A program made the translations under genes and the position numbers. This document shows, piece by piece, positions 8,434-15,820 of a stretch of DNA of 64,000 bases. The notes below the pieces were generated by a model. The model was not told the origin of the DNA. It made no database searches and was given only the letters and a program-made list of their open reading frames with translations. How positions within the stretch are numbered: the stretch's first letter is position 1; the number at the start of each line of letters is the position of its first letter. The stretch spans positions 781,178-845,177 of the forward strand of contig NZ_JABFDH010000001.1 in assembly GCF_013403975.1 (NCBI RefSeq), read 5' to 3'. The DNA comes from Winogradskyella ursingii. Its GTDB lineage: Bacteria; Bacteroidota; Bacteroidia; Flavobacteriales; Flavobacteriaceae.

Positions 8434-9714
8434 GTGAAATTACCACAATTTATAAGCAATAATTTAGTCTTTAAGATTACATCGCTAAATGCTGTGGTTA
8501 TTGCCATTAGATTGGTAGTATCTGTCTTTGTGCAGCGACTATTGGCCATTACAGTTGGTGAAGCTGGGATTGCCAGTATTGGTCAAATTCGTAATTTTTT
8601 GGCTATGCTTACCAGTACGTCTACTCTAGGTACGTTTAGTGGTGTGGTTAAGTATGTGGCTGAATTTAAGGAAGACCAACCTGAGCTTTCAAAAGTTTTT
8701 TCAACAACTTCAATATTCTTATTGGTTGGGTCATTAATATCTTGCTTTGTCTTGTTTGTCGGAGCAAGTTATTTTTCTGACTATGCATTTGACTCGGTAG
8801 ATTATACCTATGTATTCCGTTTGCTGGCTGTAATTATTCCGTTCATTGCTGTGAGTAGAATTATCAATGCTGTAGTAAGTGGACTCTCTGCCTATAAAAA
8901 ATACGCGAAAATTGAATTGATCAGCTACCTTCTAGGGGCAATTCTGTTAATAATCGGTCTTTATTCTTACAATTTGGATGGGGTAATTGTTGCGATTGCT
9001 CTGGCGCCTGTCATTCAGCTATTGGTGTTGTTAATAGTATTCGGAAAAACATTAAAAAATTACTTGAGCTTAAAAAGGTTGAAGTTTAACCTGAGTTATA
9101 GAAACCAGCTTTTGTCATATACCTTAATGTCTTTTGTTTCGGCATTTCTTATTAATTATATAGAATTGGATCTACGAACATTAATCACGGATCGATTAAA
9201 TATTAATGAGGCAGGTTATTGGACGGCCATGACCTTTATCTCAAAAAATTACATGGTTTTTGCTACGGGACTATTCACATTATATGTATTACCAAGTTTT
9301 GCGAATATTCATTCAAGGTTTGAATTTAGAAAGGAAGTGGTTACAATTTATAAAACCATCTTACCCATTTTTGCAGGCGGAATGGTATTGGTTTATATTT
9401 TAAGGACATTGATTATTCAGGTAGTATATCCAGATTTTACTGGTATGGAACCCTTATTTAAATGGCAATTGTTGGGCGATTTTATAAGATTATGCTCCTT
9501 GGTTTTGGCATATCAATTTTTAGCAAAGCGCATGGTTAAGAGCTTTGTTATTACAGAATTAATTTCCATAGGTCTGTTTTATGGATTATCTATAACATTC
9601 ATTAAGTTTTATGGAACTGAAGGAGTCGTTATAGCTCATTTTGTGAGACATATTATTTATTTAATTATTGTTTTGCTCATTGTAATGAATAGTTTTAAAA
9701 ATCATGACAAATAA
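8434..9714 (+). CDS. O-antigen/polysaccharide flippase (Wzx-like), copy 2, tandem paralogue
   Basis: This 426-aa polytopic membrane protein is a paralogue of the preceding gene. It starts with GTG 10 bases after the preceding stop. Shared signatures are RNFLA/RNFLS near residue 52, GVVKYVAEF versus GVVKSISRF, FRKEVVTIYKTILPIFAG versus FRKEVFSFYKSVMPIFAG, and WQLLGDFIRLCSLVLAYQFL versus YQLLGDFMRVLSLVIAYQFL. Tandem flippases may export different lipid-linked units or act as a heteromer; neither is shown by sequence. The stop lies 3 bases from the convergent glycosyltransferase gene. Confidence 0.83.
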   Translation: MKLPQFISNNLVFKITSLNAVVIAIRLVVSVFVQRLLAITVGEAGIASIGQIRNFLAMLTSTSTLGTFSGVVKYVAEFKEDQPELSKVFSTTSIFLLVGSLISCFVLFVGASYFSDYAFDSVDYTYVFRLLAVIIPFIAVSRIINAVVSGLSAYKKYAKIELISYLLGAILLIIGLYSYNLDGVIVAIALAPVIQLLVLLIVFGKTLKNYLSLKRLKFNLSYRNQLLSYTLMSFVSAFLINYIELDLRTLITDRLNINEAGYWTAMTFISKNYMVFATGLFTLYVLPSFANIHSRFEFRKEVVTIYKTILPIFAGGMVLVYILRTLIIQVVYPDFTGMEPLFKWQLLGDFIRLCSLVLAYQFLAKRMVKSFVITELISIGLFYGLSITFIKFYGTEGVVIAHFVRHIIYLIIVLLIVMNSFKNHDK

Positions 9715-9717
9715 TCG

Positions 9718-10860
9718 CTAGATTTTCCACTTTTTTAGATATGACATGGAGCATTTAATATGGTCATGATGGAGCGCAACAAATTCTCTAGCTTGTTCTG
9801 ATATTTCAACAATTTTATTTGGATTTAAAATTAACCATTCCAATTTTTTAGCTATTTCTTTTGCATCAGGTAAAGCATTAATACAAATAGTATCTTCTTC
9901 TACATTATAGTAATCTAACCACTCAATTTCAGCACCTGTAAAAACAATTTTCCCCATAGCCATTGCCTCCAATGCATTAAAGCCTTGATCATATGCATAA
10001 ACTTGATCCAATAAAATATGTGAGCGGTCAAATCTAGAAATGTATTCTATATAAGGAAGGTTTCTAACAGTTTCAATCTCTATTTTGTTAGAGTATTTAC
10101 TTTCTATAATTTTTAATGCTTTGTCAAAATGATCATTACCTTTTTTGAAATAGTTATCGTTATTGATACCGTGAAATATGATAATTTTTTCTTTTACCGA
10201 TGGTAATTTGAATTTTAAACTTGACAAATCAATGGCGTGGGGAATCATTCCCATATATTTTGGGTGACCAATTAAAGGGATATGATAATCTAGATCGGTT
10301 GCAATAACACCTGAAATTATTGAATATAAATATGTGTGAAGTTGTTTGTAGTTGTTGTTCAAATAGCGTAAACCAATAGCATGGTGTCCTTTAGGTATTC
10401 TACCTTCAAAATAAGGAGTGAGAATAGAGTACCTGAATTTTTTATCATACGCATAAGATATACTAGGATAATCTAAACCACAAGAGAGCAAAAAGAATTT
10501 GGCAGACAAGTTCCACTTCCTTAACCAATCTATTAGCTTTATTTGGCTTTTTAAAGTCACATTAAACGGAGCTTCATTCACAAACTGAACAATATCATGA
10601 CCCGATAAAAATTCTTTGTGTCTTCTAAATTGTTTTTTAACTAAAAATGAAGAAATGTATTTATGAATAAACCCAAGCTTAAAATGATACAGCAACTTAA
10701 GTAATCTATTGTTAGAACCTTCAGAAATTACAAGATCAACTTCTACTTTTTTAAAACCGTCCGTATTACTTACTACCTTTACATCATGACCCAAAGTTTG
10801 GAGACCTTTTTTGATATTGTAATGTGTTCTGTTATATTCGCCAACAAGTAATATTTTCAC
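9718..10860 (-). CDS. Glycosyltransferase (GT4-like, divergent)
   Basis: The 380-aa protein starts MKILLVGEYNRTHYNIKKGL, a GT-B fold N-terminal nucleotide-binding start. The C-terminal part holds GFNALEAMAMGKIVFTGA, equivalent to the E-x7-E donor-binding region of GT4 enzymes. The central segment (IIIFHGINNDNYFKKGNDHF) matches the start of the second Rossmann domain. It is in inverted orientation within the polysaccharide locus, convergent with flippase 2 and divergent from the next GT4. Donor and acceptor are unknown. Confidence 0.75.
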   Translation of the reverse strand: MKILLVGEYNRTHYNIKKGLQTLGHDVKVVSNTDGFKKVEVDLVISEGSNNRLLKLLYHFKLGFIHKYISSFLVKKQFRRHKEFLSGHDIVQFVNEAPFNVTLKSQIKLIDWLRKWNLSAKFFLLSCGLDYPSISYAYDKKFRYSILTPYFEGRIPKGHHAIGLRYLNNNYKQLHTYLYSIISGVIATDLDYHIPLIGHPKYMGMIPHAIDLSSLKFKLPSVKEKIIIFHGINNDNYFKKGNDHFDKALKIIESKYSNKIEIETVRNLPYIEYISRFDRSHILLDQVYAYDQGFNALEAMAMGKIVFTGAEIEWLDYYNVEEDTICINALPDAKEIAKKLEWLILNPNKIVEISEQAREFVALHHDHIKCSMSYLKKWKI

Positions 10861-10911
10861 AATAAGCAGTTATTCGATTTTTATATTGATATTGTAAATC
10901 TACTAAATTAT

Positions 10912-11997
10912 ATGGCAAAAAAAATTTGCATAGTATTATCATCATTAAGTAATGGCGGCACGGAGCGATTTGGTGCTACATTGTCTACAATGCTAAGCAA
11001 ATTAGGTTATGATGTGACCATTTTTATTACCCATGATGCAATAGAATACCCTTACTCCGGTCGATTGTACAGTTTGGAAGCGGAGTCTAAAAAATCATTA
11101 GGTGTAGTGGGTAAGCTCTTGTGTATGAATAATTTTTTCAGGACACAAAAGTTTGATATTATCATAGATAATCGTTTGAGATCACAATTCTTAAAGGAAT
11201 TTTTAGTGTACAGAATATTTTATAGAAATGCTAGAATTATTGCGATGATTCATAATTTTAGAGTGTCTAATTATTTTCCAAAAAATGCATTTTGGTCAAA
11301 TTTAATATATAATAAAAGTGTAGAGTTTATTGGAGTAAGCCGACGAATAATGGAACGCTCTATTGATGATTATGGAGTAAAAAACATAAACTACATTTAC
11401 AACCCAATACATTTTCGAATTTTAGAAGAAAAGTCCGTAGCTTACAAAGTAGAATTACCATTTAAGTTTATTCTATATTTTGGCAGGTTCGAAGAGGTGG
11501 CAAAAAACCTAACATTATTGATAAAAAGTTATGAAAATTCAAGACTCAGGCAGCAATCCATTAAATTAGTGTTGATGGGAAAAGGTGAGGATGAGTTTTA
11601 TCTTAAATCTTTGGTCAATGATCTAGAATTAAATAATAATGTGATTTTTATGGATTACAACTCAAATCCTTTTCCTTACGTAAAACAATCATTATTTACC
11701 GTGTTGAGCAGTAAGTATGAAGGTTTTCCAATGAGTATAATAGAATCCTTAGCCATTGGTACACCTGTAGTTTCTGTAGATTGTGAGTCAGGACCTCGTG
11801 AGGTAATTATAGATGGCAAAAACGGTCTGTTGGTAAAAAATAACGATATACAGGTTTTATCATCGGCTTTAGATCGTTTTGTGAATGATCAAGAATTATA
11901 TCAAAAATGTAAGGATAATGCTAAATCAAGTGTTGCGCATTTGGATGTCAGCGAAGTAACCAAGCAATGGAAAACCCTATTAGAGGATGAAAAATAA
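10912..11997 (+). CDS. Glycosyltransferase family 4
   Basis: This 361-aa GT-B enzyme starts KICIVLSSLSNGGTERFGAT, with the acceptor-side GG loop typical of GT4. The second domain has KFILYFGRFEEVAKNLTLLI, then VLSSKYEGFPMSIIESLAIG holding the E-x7-E motif, and GTPVVSVDCESGPREVI, a GPxEI-like stretch that binds the donor nucleotide. The length is normal. The gene is divergent from the previous glycosyltransferase gene with about 50 bp between starts, and its 3' end overlaps fdtA by 11 bases, so both are likely translated from one mRNA. Specificity is unknown. Confidence 0.88.
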   Translation: MAKKICIVLSSLSNGGTERFGATLSTMLSKLGYDVTIFITHDAIEYPYSGRLYSLEAESKKSLGVVGKLLCMNNFFRTQKFDIIIDNRLRSQFLKEFLVYRIFYRNARIIAMIHNFRVSNYFPKNAFWSNLIYNKSVEFIGVSRRIMERSIDDYGVKNINYIYNPIHFRILEEKSVAYKVELPFKFILYFGRFEEVAKNLTLLIKSYENSRLRQQSIKLVLMGKGEDEFYLKSLVNDLELNNNVIFMDYNSNPFPYVKQSLFTVLSSKYEGFPMSIIESLAIGTPVVSVDCESGPREVIIDGKNGLLVKNNDIQVLSSALDRFVNDQELYQKCKDNAKSSVAHLDVSEVTKQWKTLLEDEK

Positions 11998-12397
11998 TAC
12001 AATAGAAAATTGCCGTATAATTGAAATTCCAAAAGTCCACGACGAGCGTGGAAGCTTGGCAGTTATTGAAAAAGGTTGTTTTCCTTTTGAAATTAAACGT
12101 GTCTATTATTTATATGACGTCCCTTCTGACGCTTTTAGAGGTGGTCATGCCCATAAAAACTTGAATCAACTTTTAATTCCACTTAGTGGTAGTTTTGAGG
12201 TACTGTTAAAAGATGGAACATCCTCAAATCGAGTATTACTTAATAAGCCCAATAAAGGATTACTGATTGTTCCTGGTATTTGGAGAGAAATTGATAATTT
12301 TTCTTCTGGTTCTGTGTGCCTGGTGCTGGCTTCAGAAGTTTATGATGAAACCGATTATCTTAGAGATTTTAATGAATTCCAATCATTTAAAGGCTGA
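11987..12397 (+). CDS. fdtA: dTDP-4-keto-6-deoxyhexose 3,4-ketoisomerase family (FdtA/QdtA/WxcM-like cupin)
   Basis: The 136-aa single-domain cupin has the FdtA signature: DERGSLAVIE near residue 19, IKRVYYLYDVP near 37, and RGGHAHKNLNQLLIPLSG at 51-68. In this family a histidine pair in the GGHAH motif (His54 and His56 here) and nearby Tyr/Arg residues sit in the active site and move the keto group from C4 to C3. The product is the substrate of FdtB-type aminotransferases such as the one at 6003. It overlaps the upstream glycosyltransferase gene, and its 3' end overlaps the convergent GT2 gene by 15 bases. Family assignment is firm; the exact sugar isomer is inferred. Confidence 0.88.
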   Translation: MKNNTIENCRIIEIPKVHDERGSLAVIEKGCFPFEIKRVYYLYDVPSDAFRGGHAHKNLNQLLIPLSGSFEVLLKDGTSSNRVLLNKPNKGLLIVPGIWREIDNFSSGSVCLVLASEVYDETDYLRDFNEFQSFKG

Positions 12398-13321
12398 AAT
12401 ATAAATGCCTTGTTTCAAAAGTAAGGCTTGAATGTGTTTAGCTGATTTCAATATAAAGTTGGGCATCCCAAGCAATAATCTTTGCTTCCAATTGAGATTT
12501 GAAAGGTTGATATCATCTTTTAGAATTAGAAACAACTCAGTCTCGTCCAAAACTTTACTTCTAAGGGCTACAGCATACCTATTGATGTCCAAATAGTGCT
12601 TTAAAGAATCATTCTCAGCTTCTTCTTTTTTGAAATTATTTATAAAATCCAATCTAGTCCAATTGGTTTCGCGTTTTGTTAGACTGTCTGCAATATAATA
12701 TCTGTAAGACATAGTTATCTCAGGGTTAAACGAAACCTTATAGTTTAAGGCAAACCTGATCCATAAATCTAAATCTTCGGACGTGTCTAGTTGCGGATTA
12801 AATCCTCCCAACGCATCAAATTTCTCTTTGCTAAAAGCCACCGCAGATGTCCATGCCACAGAGTTGATAATACTCGCTTTAAAAAAGTCTTTAACAATCA
12901 ACGGTTCTGTACCGTAATCAAAGTTAAATTGAGCAGGTTGTTTGTTGCTTTCAGTTAAAAAGACTTCGTAATTATTGCAATATAATCCAGCTTCCGGAAA
13001 TTTTTCGATTTGAATTTTTAAAGCCTCAAGATGGTCATTGTACCAATAATCGTCGGCATCAATTAAGGCTATATATTTTCCGTTTGACTGAGCTATGCCT
13101 TTATTCCTTGCATCCGCAACACCCTTGTTGGTTTGGTGTATTAATCTTATTCTAGAATCTGTAAATCTTTCAACTATAGTTGTGCTTTGATCTGTAGAAC
13201 CATCATTAACAATTATGATTTCAAAATCCTTGAAACTCTGTTGAATCACACTGTTCAATGTTCGCTCAATAAAGTTAGCTTTATTGTATAACGGAATGAT
13301 TACAGAAAAATAGGGACTCAT
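12383..13321 (-). CDS. Glycosyltransferase family 2
   Basis: The 312-aa protein begins YFSVIIPLYNKANFIERTLN, has FEIIIVNDGSTDQSTTIVE at residues 32-50, and the metal/nucleotide motif IALIDADDYWYNDHLEAL near residue 88. GGFNPQLDTSEDLDLWIRFA is the usual GT2 acceptor-side EDxDLW region. It would add a sugar to a lipid-linked glycan at the cytoplasmic membrane. Its 3' end overlaps fdtA on the other strand. It lies downstream of the next GT2 gene (13318) with a 4-base overlap, so this is the distal gene of a minus-strand operon starting at ftsE or the methyltransferase. Confidence 0.88.
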   Translation of the reverse strand: MSPYFSVIIPLYNKANFIERTLNSVIQQSFKDFEIIIVNDGSTDQSTTIVERFTDSRIRLIHQTNKGVADARNKGIAQSNGKYIALIDADDYWYNDHLEALKIQIEKFPEAGLYCNNYEVFLTESNKQPAQFNFDYGTEPLIVKDFFKASIINSVAWTSAVAFSKEKFDALGGFNPQLDTSEDLDLWIRFALNYKVSFNPEITMSYRYYIADSLTKRETNWTRLDFINNFKKEEAENDSLKHYLDINRYAVALRSKVLDETELFLILKDDINLSNLNWKQRLLLGMPNFILKSAKHIQALLLKQGIYISAFK

Positions 13322-14199
13322 TTTGTTTTAGAAGTTATAGAGCATAAATAACCCAATTTATAAAAATCAAATAGAATAATAGAAGGGTAATTAGAATTGA
13401 AGTTCATTTTCAGCAATGGTTTGGAGATTTTAAAAATGAATGCGATTAACCAATTCAGACCAAATTTACCAATTATGGAGTGCCATTTCTTGATCTTCAC
13501 CTCTTTGATATGCATATTCTTATTCTTCTCTAACACTAATAAGTTTCTTAAGCTTTGTTTGGTTTTTTCAATAAATCGGTCTGCACTTTCCTTAGAATCG
13601 TGAATAACGGGATTATCAATAAAACTAATGTCATAGCCATTGGCTTCAATTGATTTAAAGAAAACGAAATCTTCATAACCATATGTTGTAATGGTTTCAT
13701 CAAATGGAAAAGTCTTGACGATTCTTTTCTTTATCAGAAAATTTGCTGAAGTATATATTCTTCTCTTAACTACACCATGTTCGCAGCACGCTTCTTTTTT
13801 CTTGGTATAAAGCCAGCGTAATCGATAAGGTTTTTTGGGTTTTACGTGTTCTTCTTTCATTCCACCGATAACGATATCTTCCTTAATGTGGTTGAGGTAA
13901 TTAGATAAAAAATCAGCTGAATATGGCATTGTGCCTGCGTCAATGAACAAGAGATTTTCAAACGTGGCCTTACTGGCTAAAAGGTTTCTAATGGCACTTC
14001 TACCAATGTTGTTATCAAGAATAATAAGTTTAGTCTGATTGAGATTTTCAATTTTTGTAGGGCTATACATCAGTTGACTTGAAGCGTCATCGATAATTAC
14101 AATCTCATAATCTTTATTACAGGATTTTCCCTGTTTGTGAATTTCCTCTACCAAAGGCAGTACATTGTAATTATAAACTGGTATCAGAATAGATAGCAT
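13318..14199 (-). CDS. Glycosyltransferase family 2, galactosyltransferase-like C-terminal region
   Basis: The 293-aa protein starts LSILIPVYNYNVLPLVEEIH. It carries YEIVIIDDASSQLM near residue 32 and NLLFIDAGTMPYSADFL near 92, where the usual DxD reads D-A-G-T. Then comes YGYEDFVFFKSIEANGYDIS with the ED dyad typical of GT2 galactosyltransferases. The altered DxD (FIDAGTM) is still seen in many GT2 enzymes of this subgroup and does not prove inactivity. Its end overlaps the next GT2 gene by 4 bases. Donor unknown. Confidence 0.83.
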   Translation of the reverse strand: MLSILIPVYNYNVLPLVEEIHKQGKSCNKDYEIVIIDDASSQLMYSPTKIENLNQTKLIILDNNIGRSAIRNLLASKATFENLLFIDAGTMPYSADFLSNYLNHIKEDIVIGGMKEEHVKPKKPYRLRWLYTKKKEACCEHGVVKRRIYTSANFLIKKRIVKTFPFDETITTYGYEDFVFFKSIEANGYDISFIDNPVIHDSKESADRFIEKTKQSLRNLLVLEKNKNMHIKEVKIKKWHSIIGKFGLNWLIAFIFKISKPLLKMNFNSNYPSIILFDFYKLGYLCSITSKTK

Positions 14200-14202
14200 A
14201 AG

Positions 14203-14928
14203 TTAGGACTTTGTTGCAACAATTACGGTTTCTTTCTTAAACCCAAAATACGAAACTTCATCAAAATGTAACCTTTTGGTTGTAAAACCAGCTTGATGTA
14301 ATCGTTCTTCTAAACCTTCAACAGAATAAATTCTAACATGGTCTTGTTGCCCAAATGCTTTTAGTCTTTGTTCTGCTAAAGTAATGGAGATATCTTCGTA
14401 AATATCTCCTTCTTTGTAAGGCGTTTGAATGTAACACTTACCATTTGGTTTTAAAACGCGGAGTAGTTCTTGCATAGCCTTTCCGTCGTCTTCTACATGC
14501 TCAAGTATATGATAGCAAATAACTAAGTCGAAGAATTTATCTTGAGCAGCAATCGCTGTTATGTCATATTTATAGTCAGCCGTAAATTCATTTTCAAAAT
14601 CCGAACTATAATAATTGACTTCTAAATTATTGAATTTTTTATAGAGTGATTTCGGTGGTGAAAAGTGCAATATGTTGCCTTGTAAAAGGCCATTTTCCTT
14701 TAGCGTTGAGTATAATCGTCGGGTTCTACTTCTCGAACCACAATTGGGACATAACAAATCCGTATCAGCTAAGATTACAAAACGGTTAAGCTTATACTCG
14801 CAAATATTACATTGAAAACTATTACCTCGATATCTTAAACTTACGATTTGTCTAAAAAACTTCTCGTTTTGAGATAAAATCTTCTTAGGAATTATTGATT
14901 TAGCAATTCGCTTTAAGCTATCGTACAT
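14203..14928 (-). CDS. Methyltransferase with N-terminal zinc-ribbon
   Basis: From the ATG at 14928 the product has 241 aa. An alternative TTG at 14934 would overlap the ftsE stop; I prefer the ATG, 3 bases after that TGA. Residues about 36-70 hold two CxxC pairs (CNICEY and CPNCGSRSRTRRLY), a likely zinc ribbon. A class I methyltransferase domain follows, with VICYHILEHVEDDGKAMQEL and VLKPNGKCYIQTPYKEGD. Motif I is degenerate. The zinc-ribbon/methyltransferase layout is common in polysaccharide loci. It is tightly coupled to ftsE upstream and followed after 3 bases by a GT2 gene. Substrate unknown. Confidence 0.78.
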   Translation of the reverse strand: MYDSLKRIAKSIIPKKILSQNEKFFRQIVSLRYRGNSFQCNICEYKLNRFVILADTDLLCPNCGSRSRTRRLYSTLKENGLLQGNILHFSPPKSLYKKFNNLEVNYYSSDFENEFTADYKYDITAIAAQDKFFDLVICYHILEHVEDDGKAMQELLRVLKPNGKCYIQTPYKEGDIYEDISITLAEQRLKAFGQQDHVRIYSVEGLEERLHQAGFTTKRLHFDEVSYFGFKKETVIVATKS

Positions 14929-14930
14929 TA

Positions 14931-15614
14931 TCAATTTTTTCGTTGCACCACTTCAAAAACCTTATTCTCATCACATTTTAAGGTTTTGCTAGGGTATTTT
15001 AGCAGAAGGGCATAATCGTGCGTAGCCATTAAAATGGTGTTGCCGTTTTTATTAATGTCCTGTAAAACTTCCATCACTTCAATGCTTGTTTGTGGGTCGA
15101 GGTTTCCAGTAGGCTCATCGGCGAGAATTAATTCCGGGTCATTAAGAAGAGCTCTGGCAATGGCAATTCGCTGTTGCTCGCCACCAGAAAGTTCGTGCGG
15201 AAATTTAAATCCTTTAGTTTTCATGGCGACCTTGTCCAAAACTTTGTCAATACGGTCTTTTATCTCGTCTTTTTCTTTCCAGCCCGTAGCTTTCAAAACA
15301 AACTCCAAATTCTGATTAATAGTTCTATCAGGTAACAATTTAAAATCCTGAAACACAATTCCCAATTTTCGTCTTAAAAATGGGATGTCTTTTTCTTTCA
15401 TGGTTCTTAGGTTAAAATCTACGATAGATCCTTCTCCCTCGGACAGTTCTAAATCGCCATAAAGCGTTTTCATAAAACTACTTTTTCCACTTCCCGTTTT
15501 ACCAATGAGATACACAAAATCACCTTTTTGCATTTCAAAATTAACCTTGGACAACACCATACTATCACCTTGATAAATCGTGGCATCCTTTAATTGTAAA
15601 ACAGTTTCAGACAT
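14931..15614 (-). CDS. ftsE: Cell division ABC transporter ATPase FtsE
   Basis: FtsE pairs with the permease FtsX to control septal peptidoglycan hydrolases. The 227-aa protein has Walker [10 protein letters not shown] at 38-46, the Q-loop in [20 protein letters not shown], the signature [16 protein letters not shown] at 142-157, Walker [14 protein letters not shown] from 162, and the H-loop ATHDYALLL. The [14 protein letters not shown] stretch is diagnostic of FtsE over LolD. No ftsX is adjacent in this window. It is the first gene of a minus-strand run that continues into polysaccharide genes with almost no spacing. Confidence 0.92.
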   Translation of the reverse strand: MSETVLQLKDATIYQGDSMVLSKVNFEMQKGDFVYLIGKTGSGKSSFMKTLYGDLELSEGEGSIVDFNLRTMKEKDIPFLRRKLGIVFQDFKLLPDRTINQNLEFVLKATGWKEKDEIKDRIDKVLDKVAMKTKGFKFPHELSGGEQQRIAIARALLNDPELILADEPTGNLDPQTSIEVMEVLQDINKNGNTILMATHDYALLLKYPSKTLKCDENKVFEVVQRKN

Positions 15615-15668
15615 AGCTTTTGTTTGGAATTATATGAATGTAAAAGTATTATTAATAAAATCAATTAT

Positions 15669-15676
15669 CAAATGTA
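15669..15676 (-). promoter_or_regulatory. Candidate -7 element of the ftsE promoter
   Basis: Read on the minus strand this is TACATTTG, an exact TAnnTTTG match, 54 bases before the ftsE ATG. No convincing TTTG is present upstream. Confidence 0.4.
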
Positions 15677-15777
15677 CAGTCAATAGTTTAACGCTCGATA
15701 TTTCTATTCTGTATATCATTTTTTAACATTTTAAATCCTTATATATAATTATAGACTATTTCTATCGTTATAGAGAT

Positions 15778-15785
15778 TATATTTG
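15778..15785 (+). promoter_or_regulatory. Candidate -7 element of the TPR gene promoter
   Basis: TATATTTG matches TAnnTTTG exactly and lies 35 bases before the ATG at 15821. The upstream -33 TTTG is not evident. The position in the divergent ftsE/TPR spacer supports it. Confidence 0.45.
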
Positions 15786-15820
15786 AATCATCATTTAGTA
15801 ATAATCAAAAAACGAATCAC

